DNA of 64,000 nucleotides from Anagrus nilaparvatae (GCA_022575985.1 JAKSXM010000263.1:5746001-5810000), one strand, 5' to 3'. Shown: positions 21,102 to 32,642, counted from the first letter of the stretch. The notes: generated by a model from the sequence alone, not told the origin. A program made the numbers and translations.

Positions 21102-23978
21102 TTAGGGTGTCGTCAATAACTTTTTTGTACGCAAAATCTCCTCCACGTACCTTGCCACGACGCTCCATGATTCCTCATTCTGGAGCATTTTTCCGACTAT
21201 GTTATCGGGTGTGACTTCTTCAACCTCTGCTTCCAGCGCTCTCTTCCTTTTAGTTATCCAGCGGTCACACTCGAAAAACGTGTGACGCGCGTCATCTCGT
21301 TTGTCGGGACAGAATACACATTCAGGGCTCACGACCTTTCCCATCCTAAAGAGATAAGATTGGAAAAGCCCATGGCCACTGAGGAACTGTGTCAAGAAGT
21401 AGTTTACCTCTCCGTGCCCTCTCTGAGTCCAGGGCGCGACCTCTTTTATGAGGCGCCTGGTCCATGCGCTGTCTGTGCCATCCCTCCAGAGCGTCTGCCA
21501 CTCCAGAATCACATCCCTCCTAACTTCCGCTATGATACGGTCGACGTCGCCTTCATTTTTTCTATCATAAATAAGTTTACGCTCTTTGGCAAGTAGCTGA
21601 ATAGGAATAATTCCTGCGATGACAAGAACTGCCGCTTCCGAGACAGTCCTGTATGCGCAAGAAACCCTCAGAGCACCCTGCCTCTGCACTCTTATCATAC
21701 CTTTCGAATATATATCCTTATCCAGTGCCTCACTCCAAATCTCCGCTCCGTACAATAGGATGGAGTGAATTACGGACATTAGCAGCTTTCTCCTGATGGA
21801 CTTTGGTCCATTCATGTTCGACATCAGCCTGCTCAGGGCTAGCGTCGTGGTACCTGCCTTCTTGACCCTTTGAGAAATATGTTCGAAATAGGTCCGCTTC
21901 GTATCCAAAACTATTCCAAGATATTTGGCGAACCTTTTCGTCTCTATAATGGTATCCTCGTCAACCCGTATTGGAATAACAGTATTGATTTGCTTCCCCG
22001 TGAACATCACGATCTCGGTCTTAGCGACTGCCAGACTTAATCCGTGCTCTTCCATCCATGCGTTTGTCTTTAACATGCAGACGCTCAAGCTATCCTGTGC
22101 TTGTTGCACGTTCCTTGCTATGATCACGAGGGCAATATCATCCGCATAGTCTATCATAAAGCAGCCATCCGCTAACTCCATCCTCAGGATACCATCATAA
22201 GAGATGTTCCATAGGTCAGGTCCCAATATGGAGCCCTGAGCTGCACCAGCTGTCACTTTCCTACTTCTCTTCCCTTGAAGAGTCTCGTACAATAGTACTC
22301 TGTCACTTAGGTAACTCTTCATTACCCGCATCAAATAATTTGGTACTGCAAAGTCATTTAGTCCTTGAAGGAACTTTGTCCACTTTGCAGAATTGAATGC
22401 GTTCTTGACGTCCAGGGTGACCAAAAGAGTAATTTTACGTGAGTAATGATTACCCGTTTGGGCCCTAGTTATCGCGTCAACGACCTCCTTCACAGCCCCG
22501 ATCGTGGACCTCCCCCGTCTAAATCCGTATTGCCGAGGAGATAAATCCCCTGCTGCTTCTACTGCGTTTAAGATACGTCGCCTACTGAATACTCCAGCTC
22601 GTAGGCACGAGTTGTACATCATTAACATCAATGACGGACACTCGTGCGCAGCGATTCTTATAATTTCGGCTGGTATGCCGTCTGGGCCGGGGGCTTTCTT
22701 ATTTCTGAGAGAGTCTACGGCAGCGAACAGCTCTTCTTGCGTGAAGTCCGGGATTTCGGTTACCCTAATGTGCTCCTCTTGGTCTATTCTCGTCGGGTGC
22801 ATCGGAAACAGAGCATCAACTACTGTCCTTGCTTCCTCTTCGTCCATTAGTGAGCTAGCAGCAAATCCCCTTAGCTTTTTCGTGACTATCTTGAAGCCCA
22901 ATCCCCAGGGATCGTTGTCCACTTCAAGGCACAGATTCCTTTCGCAGCGGATCTTACTGGCATTGATTGCCCGCCTCAAAGATCGCTTCACTTCCTTAAT
23001 AACTCTCATCAGTTCCCTTGCTTCTTCGCGAGACTTGGCCCTAGTTGCTCTTCTTCGCGTCATGTGGCTTTGCCTGCGTAACTCTGCAATTTCTGTGCTC
23101 CACCAATATACAGGTGGGTTCCTTCCATTAAACCTTTTTCGAGGCATGGAAGCGTCACATGCTTTTTTGAGCAGCGTCATTACTTCGGATACTACATTCT
23201 CCGCGTCTTCCTTACTTCCTACTCTGCGGGGTTTCATTAGAATTGCCCTTTGTCCCATCATTAAAACTCGTATAAATTTTTCTTTGTTCAGCTTATTGAG
23301 GTTCCAGCCTCTTGGTTTTGGCCTATATGCCTCTCCAGGGGGCAGTCTCTCATGCTGAATTTCGAACGAGATGTACTGGTGGTCGCTCGCAGTAAAGACT
23401 TCCATGACGTGCCAGTTATTGACTCTCGTACTCAGGCCTTCGGATGCGAAGGAAATGTCAATTATAGTTTCAGTAAAGCTGGGCCTTCTAAAGGTTGTGG
23501 TGTTACCCACGTTTAGAACAACGAGACCCAGCCTTGACACCATTTCTAGTGTCGCTGCTCCTTTTGAGTCAGTATAGAGCATACCCCAGTCGACAGCTTT
23601 GGCATTAAAGTCTCCTGCAACAATTAAGTTGCCACCCGCTTCTCTCGCGAAGTCCTCTATGTCTGCCAATTTCGTATAATAGTCCTGTATACGTCCTGTT
23701 GGAGTTAGGTAACAGCTGACGTACGTTATGGCTTTGCTTTTAATCCATGCAAAACCCCTGCCCCTTCCTGATGCTTCGACTGGAACATTTCCAGGATTTG
23801 CGACCCAAATAGCTGCGGTTCCAAATTCATCCGCGAACCAAGTGGTTGGGTTTGGATTAGTCATTGGGTACTGCTCGCTGATGATCCACAGGTCAGCCTT
23901 GATCTCCCTCTGAGTTTGATACATGAGCTGGTTTGCGATCCAGCTTCTGTGCATATTTCCTTGGACAACCCTGATCAT
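21102..23978 (-). CDS. R1-clade LINE ORF2: endonuclease-reverse transcriptase (internal deletion)
   Basis: 958 codons, open throughout. Residues ~1-225 form an APE-type endonuclease (QGNMHRS, SEQYP, AGDFNAKAVDWG, ASDHQYI). The RT part follows: KKAPGPDGIPAEII (~430), QYGFRRGRST, TLDVKNAFNSAKW, GAAQGSILGP and IDYADDIALVI; the C-terminus has a CCHC knuckle (CVFC...H....C, ~898-916). Near residue ~464 (about position 22585) AGVFS joins directly to RRRILNAV. Family members have some 45-50 residues between these, including RT motifs with a YRP-type segment, so an in-frame deletion has probably removed part of the RT fingers. The protein acts by nicking target DNA and priming reverse transcription; this copy is likely inactive despite the open frame. 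ORF1 ends 22 nt upstream of this ATG. Confidence 0.9.
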   Translation of the reverse strand: MIRVVQGNMHRSWIANQLMYQTQREIKADLWIISEQYPMTNPNPTTWFADEFGTAAIWVANPGNVPVEASGRGRGFAWIKSKAITYVSCYLTPTGRIQDYYTKLADIEDFAREAGGNLIVAGDFNAKAVDWGMLYTDSKGAATLEMVSRLGLVVLNVGNTTTFRRPSFTETIIDISFASEGLSTRVNNWHVMEVFTASDHQYISFEIQHERLPPGEAYRPKPRGWNLNKLNKEKFIRVLMMGQRAILMKPRRVGSKEDAENVVSEVMTLLKKACDASMPRKRFNGRNPPVYWWSTEIAELRRQSHMTRRRATRAKSREEARELMRVIKEVKRSLRRAINASKIRCERNLCLEVDNDPWGLGFKIVTKKLRGFAASSLMDEEEARTVVDALFPMHPTRIDQEEHIRVTEIPDFTQEELFAAVDSLRNKKAPGPDGIPAEIIRIAAHECPSLMLMMYNSCLRAGVFSRRRILNAVEAAGDLSPRQYGFRRGRSTIGAVKEVVDAITRAQTGNHYSRKITLLVTLDVKNAFNSAKWTKFLQGLNDFAVPNYLMRVMKSYLSDRVLLYETLQGKRSRKVTAGAAQGSILGPDLWNISYDGILRMELADGCFMIDYADDIALVIIARNVQQAQDSLSVCMLKTNAWMEEHGLSLAVAKTEIVMFTGKQINTVIPIRVDEDTIIETKRFAKYLGIVLDTKRTYFEHISQRVKKAGTTTLALSRLMSNMNGPKSIRRKLLMSVIHSILLYGAEIWSEALDKDIYSKGMIRVQRQGALRVSCAYRTVSEAAVLVIAGIIPIQLLAKERKLIYDRKNEGDVDRIIAEVRRDVILEWQTLWRDGTDSAWTRRLIKEVAPWTQRGHGEVNYFLTQFLSGHGLFQSYLFRMGKVVSPECVFCPDKRDDARHTFFECDRWITKRKRALEAEVEEVTPDNIVGKMLQNEESWSVVARYVEEILRTKKLLTTP

Positions 23979-23999
23979 TTTGTGATCGCTTTTTTGAAC

Positions 24000-25514
24000 T
24001 CAGCGCAAAAGCGAACTCAGCGAACTGGAACCCGGAAAGTGCTTGAGTTCGTTTCCCTTCATTTTAGCAGCTTTGCAGAGGAAGCATCGCAGCTTTCCTG
24101 TGCATTCGTCTGCCTTGTGGTTTTCCAGTCCACATTTAAAGCAAAGTTTGCTTCTATCGGGCCCCTTGCAATTTCCTGCAATATGCCCGTAGGCTAAGCA
24201 TCTGAAGCATCTAAGTGGGGTAGACTGCAGTCTTACTCTACAGTTCCCCAGGCCTAGCTTAATGCTACCTTTTTTGATCAGCTTAAACGCAGCCTTTTCG
24301 TCCATCTCTATGGTCGCTAATCTCTGCTCCCGAATATTAGGCTGAGATAGCTTTACCTGAATCGGTCCGGTTTCCTTCAAGGCAGCTTTCAGGGCTGCCT
24401 CTACTTCTTCTTTCGTGGTAAGGCAGTCGATGTCCCGAATCTGGAGGTTCCGACGTGGCGTCAAACATACGACGTTCACGTTCTCCCCCATTGTTGCCTT
24501 GACTGCCTCGAAAAGAGCTGTTTGCCCTTCTGTTTTTCCTTTCATCTAGATCAATACGTTACCGGCTTGAGTTTTCCTTACTGAACAGATGTTAGCTGCA
24601 GTAGCCTCTCCACTAACGCTTTCCTTGATCTGCTTCAAGACATCTGCGTACGCTTTCCCTTCTGGTAGCTTAATTGCGACTGCCTTGTCTCTAGCTCTAG
24701 GAAGCTTCGCTTTCCCCTTGGCGTTCCCTTTCTTCTTTTCTTTTTTTCTTTCCTCGTCTTTTTCTCTCTCTGCCTTTTTCCTTTTCTTTCTCCTGTTCTT
24801 TCGGCCAGTGTAATCTTGGAATTCCTCGTTGTCCCCGAGAGGAGTCCCGGTAGGTTCCGGCGTCTTGTCTCCATTTCCTTCCGTTTCCGTCACTGTTTCG
24901 TTTCTTACCAACGAAACAGTAAGTCCAGGATACGTTGGCGGCTTGTTAAACCTGGCAGCTGAGAGTTGTTTTGCCGCGGATGCAGCAGAATTGGCTTTCT
25001 GTGCCGAATTTTTTGGGCTACTCCCGCTCGCAGGCTTCTTTGAGGGAGTCTGCTTTCCTGTCTCATTTCCCTCTTCCGAATTTTCTCGAAACCTTTTCTT
25101 TGTATTTTGAGCAGCTTTAGATCGCTCAGTAATATACTGCTTTAATTCGGTTTCGATAGAAAGGACTTCTCGAACTTGCATGCCTTTAATTGTCGTCAGT
25201 TTGTTTAGATTATTCTTTATCAGCCTAACACCGTCTTGGATTACCATCGAAATGTTAGTCTGCTTTTTAAACTTTTCCTCCATCTGTGCAACGTGAGATA
25301 GCATCTCTTCATATATCTTATCGATTGTCACATGACATCGATTCAACTGCGTGATGTTTTTGCCAATTGAAGTACTGGCAAAAGTCGCCTGGACCATATC
25401 ATTTTGTTGCTTTTCATATATGATTTCACAGTCCATGTCCTGTGTAGAACGATCTTCACCATTCTTCTTATTTTCATTACCGCTTTTGTATGTATTTTTT
25501 TCAGACATTTTCAA
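24000..25514 (-). pseudogene. R1-clade LINE ORF1 (gag-like), one in-frame stop
   Basis: 25514-24549 encodes 322 residues: a charged N-terminus, a Lys/Glu-rich middle (KNRRKKRKKAEREKDEERKK) and a region ending GNVLI. An in-frame TAG (24548-24546) is followed at once by ATG and 181 more codons to TGA at 24000. This second part has the RNA-binding zinc knuckles CFRCLAYGHIAGNC and CFKCGLENHKADEC and a degenerate third (CFLCK...). The lengths add up to a normal R1-clade ORF1 of ~504 residues, so the TAG is most simply a nonsense mutation. Reinitiation at the adjacent ATG would produce a knuckle-only protein. Confidence 0.85.
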
Positions 25515-26613
25515 ATCATTAAGGATTCATCACTCCATGTGCAACGGCCTCCTTCAACCCCTCACATTCTGGGCAGCTGACATGCAGACTGGTTGCATCA
25601 CAGAGGATATAGCTGACGGCATGTACTTGCACTACCTTGCTCCCCCCATTCCTCCGCGAATAAAAGCATAATTCGCTTCGAAAATTTAGAGTCCTCCAGC
25701 AGCTTGGGTACATACCGGCAACATCGCCAAGCCGTTAATGATGGGCTCCGGCTGCAGAGAACCCCACCTCCCGTCTTGCGTCAGCAAAGGCCAAAGATGG
25801 TTCAGGTTGCTCGGCACGCAACCAGACAGCTCGCTTCCCCATCCAGGATCCTCTTTTGGCACTCACGGGTCGCGCCGCATGGCATACTGTCCATACCGTG
25901 CATGTGTGTAGACAAACACATTTAGTTGTGTTTGTAAACACACATGTCCCGCATAGGCAGACACACGGCGGAGGATTTTAGAGTTTCCTCAAAACACAGC
26001 TAGAGTTCCTTGGGTTCGCCACGCCCATCCAGAAAGGCCGAAGTCTTCCTGGCCCCGAGGTTTACCTTCACACATTACTAAACCAGAAAGTAATAACCAC
26101 GAGTCATAGTTTAGCGGAGCCCGCAACTAGCCTTTAATCGGCTGCGTCGCTGTGCTCAAGGTGGAAATCTCCCATGCTAAGAGCCATATACCTAAGGGCT
26201 AAGGCGACCCCGCATATGGCTTAAATCGCACTTAAATTTGGAGAAGACCTTGGAGCTCCTTTTGGTGTGCCGTTTCTTCAGAGATACTTATGGATAGCAG
26301 TCTGCGGCACTCCATTAAGGATGCACAGAGGAAAAACAAGGCATAAACCCGGTTTATAGGGCAGCCCCAGTTATTCCAGAAAGCGATAACCTGTCTGCGG
26401 CATACTTAATGAAAGTGCATTGTGGTACAGCAGTATGCGTGTACCACAGTGAAGAGCAAGGCATGGGACCCGTTTATAGGGCAGCCTCAGTTGTTCCAGA
26501 ATGCTATGTCCTGTGTCTCTGATTCCAGTTCAACCTTGGAAAGGTGGCCTGAACTACCTTCCTCCTTCCTCAGCCTTATGAGGCGCCGGGCTTAGGACCG
26601 GTATAGCGGAGTT
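25515..26613 (-). other. R1-clade LINE 5' leader with tandem duplication
   Basis: Non-coding, G/C-richer than the surroundings. About 26327-26392 and 26452-26514 are copies of one ~65-bp block (shared CGTTTATAGGGCAGCC-like core, period ~124 bp). Short open frames here are not supported. Confidence 0.65.
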
Positions 26614-27375
26614 AATAATAATCACAATAATCACAATAATAATAATAGTAGTATCAATACCAATATTAATTCAAAAATATACACAGCTTCTTCTACAGCC
26701 ATTCCACTGTCTATTAACATACATCCTATACTATCAGAAAATGATGTTCCGGTTGAGAGAAGGGAGACATTTATTCCTGGTTTTATGAAAATAAATAATG
26801 AATCAAACATGAACTGTTTGTCCTTTTCTATTTTAAAATCTCTACTTCCTTCTCTCAACCGCTCTGATATATGTAGGGTAAGAGAGGTCCGCTTTAGGCA
26901 ACCTACTGCAGGTAACGAAAATCCCAACAATGGGTTCACATCGATGATTGTTCGCCTTAAATCTAGTGCTCAAGTACGCATGTTAATGCATGCAAGAAAA
27001 TCTTATAAAAACAACTATTTCTCAACGTCCAACATTGATTTGAGCCTATTGAACTCTGAGGTTGCCAGTGCACTCCCAAACAGTAAGATATTCATAAATG
27101 ACGTACTTCCCAGCTCTGATCGTCTACTTTATCTATCATTGAAGGAAACTGCCAAGAATCTTGGCTTTAAATATGTTTGGCATTGCTCTGGAAACTTCCT
27201 AGTTAGGTGGAATAATAATTTTCAATCGCATTCAGTACGTTCGTTCTCAGACATTAATATAATTGCTGAATCTATGGGCATTTTGAAACCTAGATCTCAT
27301 GAAACAGTTACACACCATAAAATCTCACACGCTAGTAGCCCAGATGTTTATGCCAGCCTACATCAAGACAATTGA

Positions 27376-30300
27376 CAAACAATTAACGGCCCTTCTCCAC
27401 CTTTTAAGGGCTTAAAAATTGGCTTTTTAAACGCTACTTCACTGAAAAAACATATATGGGATTTCCGTGAGTATTTAACACATAACAACTCCTATGATAT
27501 TTTTGGTATAGCGGAAACTCGCATAGGTCCTGAAGTAAATGACAATATAATTCAAGTCTCTGGTTACAGTGTCCTAAGGCAGGACCGTAATATTAGGGGT
27601 GGAGGTATTCTTCTCTACATTAAAGAAAATCTCAAGGCAAAAATATTGTACTCATCTAATACTGAGCATACTAACAAGCCCTTGAAACCCGAATATATCT
27701 TCTGCTCAGTCTAGGAAGGGTCCTCTGCTCCTACCTTAATTGTCCTAATCTATCGTCCTCCTGACGTATCCATCAGATCAGATAGACAACTGATAAAGTT
27801 ATTGCGCTCCACGTGCTCCGATTTCAGTCACAAGGCTGTAATTGGTGATTGGAACGCTGACATGCTTACACCAAATAATTCTGACACTCTATTTATTAAG
27901 GACCTCATGAGTGAGCTATCGTTAAAACTTGTTCCTACTGGTCCATCCCATCACACTACAAGAATACCTAAAAATAACACCAAAAATACCATGACCGAAG
28001 ACAGCATATTGTCTGATGCCAATATAATGACTGATGATGACTTAATATCTGTTACAGACAAAACATCAAATAATTCTGAACCTCCTGACAATACTAATCT
28101 CATCATGGACAAAATAAGCAAAGATACTTGGATAGATACGATTTTTGTAGATGAATGTGACTCTGTTATCAGTTATGATCGTTTTCTACCCAATTTTCCG
28201 AACAGGCATGACATTATCACGGCTACAATAGACGTTTTTCACCCTCCAATTAGCAATGAAACCTACACATACAAGTGCATCAATAAAATTACATCTCATG
28301 ACCTTAACTCTTACTTACAAGCTCAAGACTGGTCACTATTTGCCTCTGATTATGCACTTGATGTTGAACAAGGACTTAAAATAATAACTGACAATTTACA
28401 AAATGCAATAAACACTTTAGCTCCTGACAAAAAATTAAACAACAAAAAATCTCAATATCCTTGGATCAATACTTAATTAAAACTTTTAATTTCAAAACGT
28501 GACGCTACCTGCAGACGCTAAGAAAGACAGGTTCACCACAGTTACTTGACGAATACCTTACCTTGGCCAACTTGACTGAACAAAAAACTGAGACTGCACG
28601 ATTTGCTTATATGCACAATCGTATATGTAACACATTAGACACTAACAAGAACTTCTGGAGTGAAATGAGAAACTTGGGTCTAATCCCTAAACCCAGTGAT
28701 GCACTTCATGGATTCCTTCCTGAAGAGCTTAACTCCTACTTCTCCCAAATATCCTTCTCTCCAACAGAGGACCAATTAACATCTTTTTATTTAGTCTCAT
28801 CGTCTCCTCCAGATGGTTTTATGTTCAAGGAAGTCACAGTTAACGATGTCATTTTAGCAGTCTCCCACTTTCAGTCTCAAGCCATAGGTGAAGATGGCAT
28901 CCCTCAAAGTGTAGTTGCCAAATCACTGCCATTGATTGCCAAACATATAACTAAATTATTCAACGCATCATTGATAAATGGTATCTTTCCCGAATCTTGG
29001 AAAACATCCCGCATTTTGGCTCTTGAGAAGGTCTCAATACCCTCATCCACTTCGGACTTCAGACCAATTGCCCTGCTATGTTTTCTTTCAAAAGTCTTAG
29101 AGAAGTTGGCTCATGATCAGGTGGTCAACTTTTTGACAAAGTCAAAAATCCTTGATAAATTTCAAGCTGGCTTTAGGAAAAATCATTCAACACAAACAGC
29201 TTTACTAAAATTAACTGATGATATTCGTTTAGCAAAGGAAACTCAGTTGGCCACCCTTCTTCTTCAGTTCGACTTCTCTAAGGCTTTTGATAATGTTTCC
29301 CCGTCTAGGCTTCTGAAAAAACTACAGGAAATTGGCTTCTCAAGGTCTGCCTTAACCTGGTTTTGGTCATATCTCTGTGGTCGTTCGCAATGCGTTTTTT
29401 CCAAACAAACAACATCGGCTCCTAAAGATATTAATATAGGTGTACCCCAGGGCTCAGTTCTGGGCCCCCTACTATTCTGTATTTATATAAATGATCTTAA
29501 ACTACACCTTGACAATAGAATTTTAAGATTACTGTACGCTGATGACCTACAGATATATGTCCAAGTACCAGTAGTTCAAATTCAAAAAGGCATTGATCTT
29601 TTAACTGACGCAGCTCATAAAGTGTCGATCTGGTCAGACCTCAATATACTTTCTCTTAATTTCAAGAAAATCAAAGCTATTGTCTTTGGCACATCATATA
29701 CAGTCAATCAATTCAAAAAATTAGGTATCCATGATATCGTAGTAAACAGCAAAGGTGATACTATTTCGTTTGTCGATGAGGTCCTTAGTCTTGGAGTTGT
29801 TTTGTATGACACGCTTTCTTGGAAACATCAAATCAACCATGTTACCAAAAAAGTCAACAAGGCATTATATAGTTTAAAGTTCATCGAATCCTGTACATCG
29901 CAGCTATTGAGACGTAGGTTAGTTGAGTCTCTCGTGATACCTCATTTAGACTACTGTACAGTTGTCTACTCTGACATGTCTATTGAACTCCGTAAACAAC
30001 TCCAAAGACTATCGAACTCAGGAATAAGATATATTTTTGGGTTAAGGCGTGATGAGCACATCACCCCCTATAGGAAAAAGCTACACTGGTTAAGCACTGA
30101 CACCCGCAGAGACTTTTTTGCCATGCTAATAATGTATCGTTTGGTGCGAATGAAAGAACCCCCTCTACTTCTTTCATTGCTTAAACCTTATCACTCTGAC
30201 AAGCCTACTAGAGGGTCCCGCATAGATCTTGAAATCACCACAATGTTAACAGATTCTGGGAAGAACTCTTTCCATATCAAGTATGCCAATCTATGGAATT

Positions 30301-30386
30301 CTCTGCCCCCCTGCTATCGTGACCTTCCGTCACTTTCTAGATTTAAGAAGAGTGTTAAATTATACTTCTCAAATCTAGATAGTTAA
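27376..30386 (+). pseudogene. LINE B ORF2: endonuclease-reverse transcriptase, broken
   Basis: The reading begins directly after the ORF1 stop in the same frame and enters the endonuclease domain (LKIGFLNATSLKKH, FGIAETRIG, GGGILLYIKEN, YRPPDVSIRSD, IGDWNADML). TAG at 27713-27715 replaces a Trp codon present in LINE A. TAA at 28474-28476 replaces a Glu codon, and a one-base loss shifts the frame before 28563. The last part (28563-30386, 607 codons) is open and holds RT: DFRPIALLCFLSKVLEKLA, FQAGFRKNHSTQTALLKL, DFSKAFDNVSPSR, GVPQGSVLGPLLFCIY and LLYADDLQIYV, then the thumb and C-terminal region with HWL and LWNSLPPCYRDLPSLSRFK. There is no C-terminal knuckle. Function was target nicking and reverse transcription; this copy is dead. 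Confidence 0.88.
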
Positions 30387-30500
30387 CGAAATAGATTGTG
30401 ATGCTGTGTAATTTTTACCAAAGACATATTTAATCATATTTATGTCGCAGCCCTATAGACGAATCCGCTTTATAGCCTATAAGGCGGCTTATAGACGAAT

Positions 30501-30625
30501 GAGTCTCGAGCGCGGTGCTCGAGCTATAGGGCTAAACCGCGTCAGCTTTATAGGCTATCGGGCGCCTTATAGCCTATAAAGCTGATTCGTTTTAGCCCTA
30601 TAGCTTGAGCCCCGCGCTCGAGACT
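30501..30625. repeat. Palindrome within the left TIR of GINGER-like B
   Basis: A 125-bp inverted repeat bounded by GAGTCTCGAGCGCGG and CCGCGCTCGAGACTC, containing TAGCCCTATAG-type and TATAGCCTATAA-type blocks. Its partner in the right TIR is 33027-33152. Confidence 0.85.
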
Positions 30626-30844
30626 CTAACAGTTGTTCAAATAGCCGTAAAATGTTTTAATTCATATTAATTATCAATAAATAATTATTATTATTAATTC
30701 TTTATATTATTTATATTTTTGTTATTATTTAATAGTAACATTTATTTACATATTAAAATTTTATAAAGATATTTTATATCATATTTAATAATAGCATAAA
30801 AAAATAATTTACATTAATTTTATCGTCAAAAATTTTTTTGGTTT

Positions 30845-32642
30845 TTATTTATTTTTGCACGTGAGGCTCGAATGGCATCTTGAACTGCATAGCCTTTCAG
30901 CTCTAAAGCATGCACATCTTCTTGTTTGACATTGCTTTTCTGCTGGCTTACATTTGCACTTCATAACACCCTGTCCACCTGATAATGATTGCTTAGCAGC
31001 TGCCTCACGCAAAGTCAAAATTTCTTCAGAAACATCCGTTAATTTGAGAGTACTTGTATTACTTATTTGGATTTCTGTTCGAGGAAACCAGCCTTTTATT
31101 ATACCATCTTTTGTACCCAATTGGTAAACTCCATTTTTAAAACTTTTTATAACAGCTTTTAAGTTAGAAAAATCTAACGGCCCTCGATCTACAGGTGGAA
31201 CACGTAAGGTTACATTATCGCCAACTTTAAGAACTGGAAACTGCTGCTCGGAAAAGTTACACATTTTATCTGCATGAATCTTCTGTCGTTTGAAACACTG
31301 ATTTTGTACTTCTTCTAACGATTGCTGTCTATTACATAGCTGACAAATTTCTTCAACAGATTGCAACCCACATTTAATGCAAATAATTTTCTTTTCTGTC
31401 TCATTTTCTTCGAGCGAAGCCATGTTATATTCTTCCAAAGCCGTATGTAAATCATCTTCTGTAACTAAGGAGTCAATAATTGCTTTAGGCAGTGTTGTAC
31501 TTTCCAACCCACACTTAATTTTTCCAAGTACAGCTTGATAAGGAGTACGATTAATAATTCTATGTAATGAAGTATTATGTTGCCACTGAAAAAAACAAGT
31601 AAATAATATTTAATTGTAATTAAAACTAAGAACCAATTTTTTAACTATTTATATAGTTACCTGAACAACGTAGCAGCCCCAGCTCCAATTGGTAGAATTA
31701 TTATCGATCATCCAGGCCCTTATACCATTTTCAATATCTTGGTTTGCCCTTTCTACTGATCCCTGGCTCTCTGGATGGCGGGGACGTCCATGAATAATTT
31801 TACAATTTGGCCACAAATTTGCAACTTCTACTATAATATGCGCTACGAACTCTCTAAATATAAAATTATTAATTAAAAAAATAATATAAATAAAATAGTG
31901 CAAAAAATTTTTTTTAAACAAACCGTCCATTGTCGCTTTGTAAAATGCAGGGTGCCCCTTGAGTATAAAAAATTTTTATTAACTCTTCAGCAACACTTTT
32001 TGCTTCTTTTGATTTTAATGGACGGAGATGTAAGAACTTTGTCGCATGATCCTGATAGTTCATTAAAAAAGTATAATCACCATCCTTGCAAGATTGAAAA
32101 TCTACCAAATCTACTTGAGCACGAGCATTAAATCCATCAGATGTTATTGGCTTGATAACAACTCCTTTTTTTGGCACAGATCTTTTCCTCTCACAAGTCT
32201 CACAAAGTGACGCAAATAATTCGCAAGCTTTTTTTGAAATTGACCAATAATCTCGTGAATAATAAAACATTCGGTCACGACCCCCGTGATTTGTATTTTT
32301 ATGAGCTTTGTGTAAATATTCATAATACTCTTCTAGTGGTACTATCTGAATAAATGGATCTTTATCACTATTTCTTTTATAAATAACACTCACTTGATTA
32401 TTGACCACAATTTTTTCATATTTCTCTTTATAATGATAATGAGAAGTATTATTTTTAACATTAGGATCATCAAATTCGTTAAGATAATTAAGTACCAATT
32501 GTTCCTGAGATTTGGTCCAAACCGATTTATTATTTCTCTTAGGGTATAATTCAAAAAGTTTCTCGTAGAAATTATTTTTATCCACGAAATCAAAATCTTC
32601 AGAAACTTGATCAATAACTGAATTTTCACCATTTTCTGTCAT
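30845..32642 (-). CDS. GINGER-like transposase (integrase-type, KRBA2-like), three exons
   Basis: Exons 32642-31924, 31853-31661 and 31585-30845 join through introns with GT (31923-31922; 31660-31659) and AG (31855-31854; 31587-31586) and give an uninterrupted frame of 551 codons including stop. The first splice falls within an integrase motif (SDNGR | EFVA), a strong check. Order: an N-terminal region; an HHCC zinc-binding segment (HKAHKNTNHGG...CETC); a DDE core with D in AQVDLVDFQ, D in LQSDNGREF and E in HPESQGSVERAN; a linker with a second CxxC pair (CIKC...CQLC); the conserved VGDNVTLRVPPVDRGPLD block; and a Cys-rich tail (CKCKPAEKQC, RRCACF, C...C). It would catalyse cut-and-paste movement of its own element in the nucleus. 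The third exon starts WQHNTSLHRIINRTPYQAV, typical of the family. It could still carry missense damage. Confidence 0.87.

Larger units (their letters stand above)
20657..26613 (-). mobile_element. R1-clade LINE, near full length
   Basis: A minus-strand non-LTR retrotransposon of about 5.96 kb. From its 5' end (26613) it has a ~1.1-kb leader, ORF1 with zinc knuckles, ORF2 with endonuclease, RT and a C-terminal CCHC, a 3' UTR (21101-20682) and a poly(A) tail seen as 24 T (20658-20681). The 11-bp target duplication AATAATAATCA flanks it. R1-clade placement follows from the CCHC knuckles in ORF1, the ORF2 endonuclease and RT motifs, and the C-terminal CCHC. Confidence 0.9.
19186..27375 (+). pseudogene. 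LINE B ORF1, interrupted twice
   Basis: Coding pieces are 19186-19438, 19930-20656 and 26625-27375. The first encodes a PHD-type zinc finger (CRVCN..., CIKC, H.KNSC, CSLCK). The second has a Ser/Pro-rich linker, a probable coiled coil (NLQAELEKMNNLLQDLQ) and an Asn-rich tract coded by AAT repeats. The third is a C-terminal region with VREVRFRQP and SSAQVRMLMHARK, in the position where related ORF1 proteins carry an RNA-binding fold. Removing each insertion with one target copy (19439-19929; 20657-26624) keeps a single frame, so ORF1 was open when both arrived. It ends with TGA at 27373-27375, in the same frame as ORF2. Confidence 0.85.

Noticed and set aside
22504..23358. 284-codon plus-strand frame
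   Set aside because: It is the antisense shadow of the R1-clade ORF2; no domain and no upstream signals.
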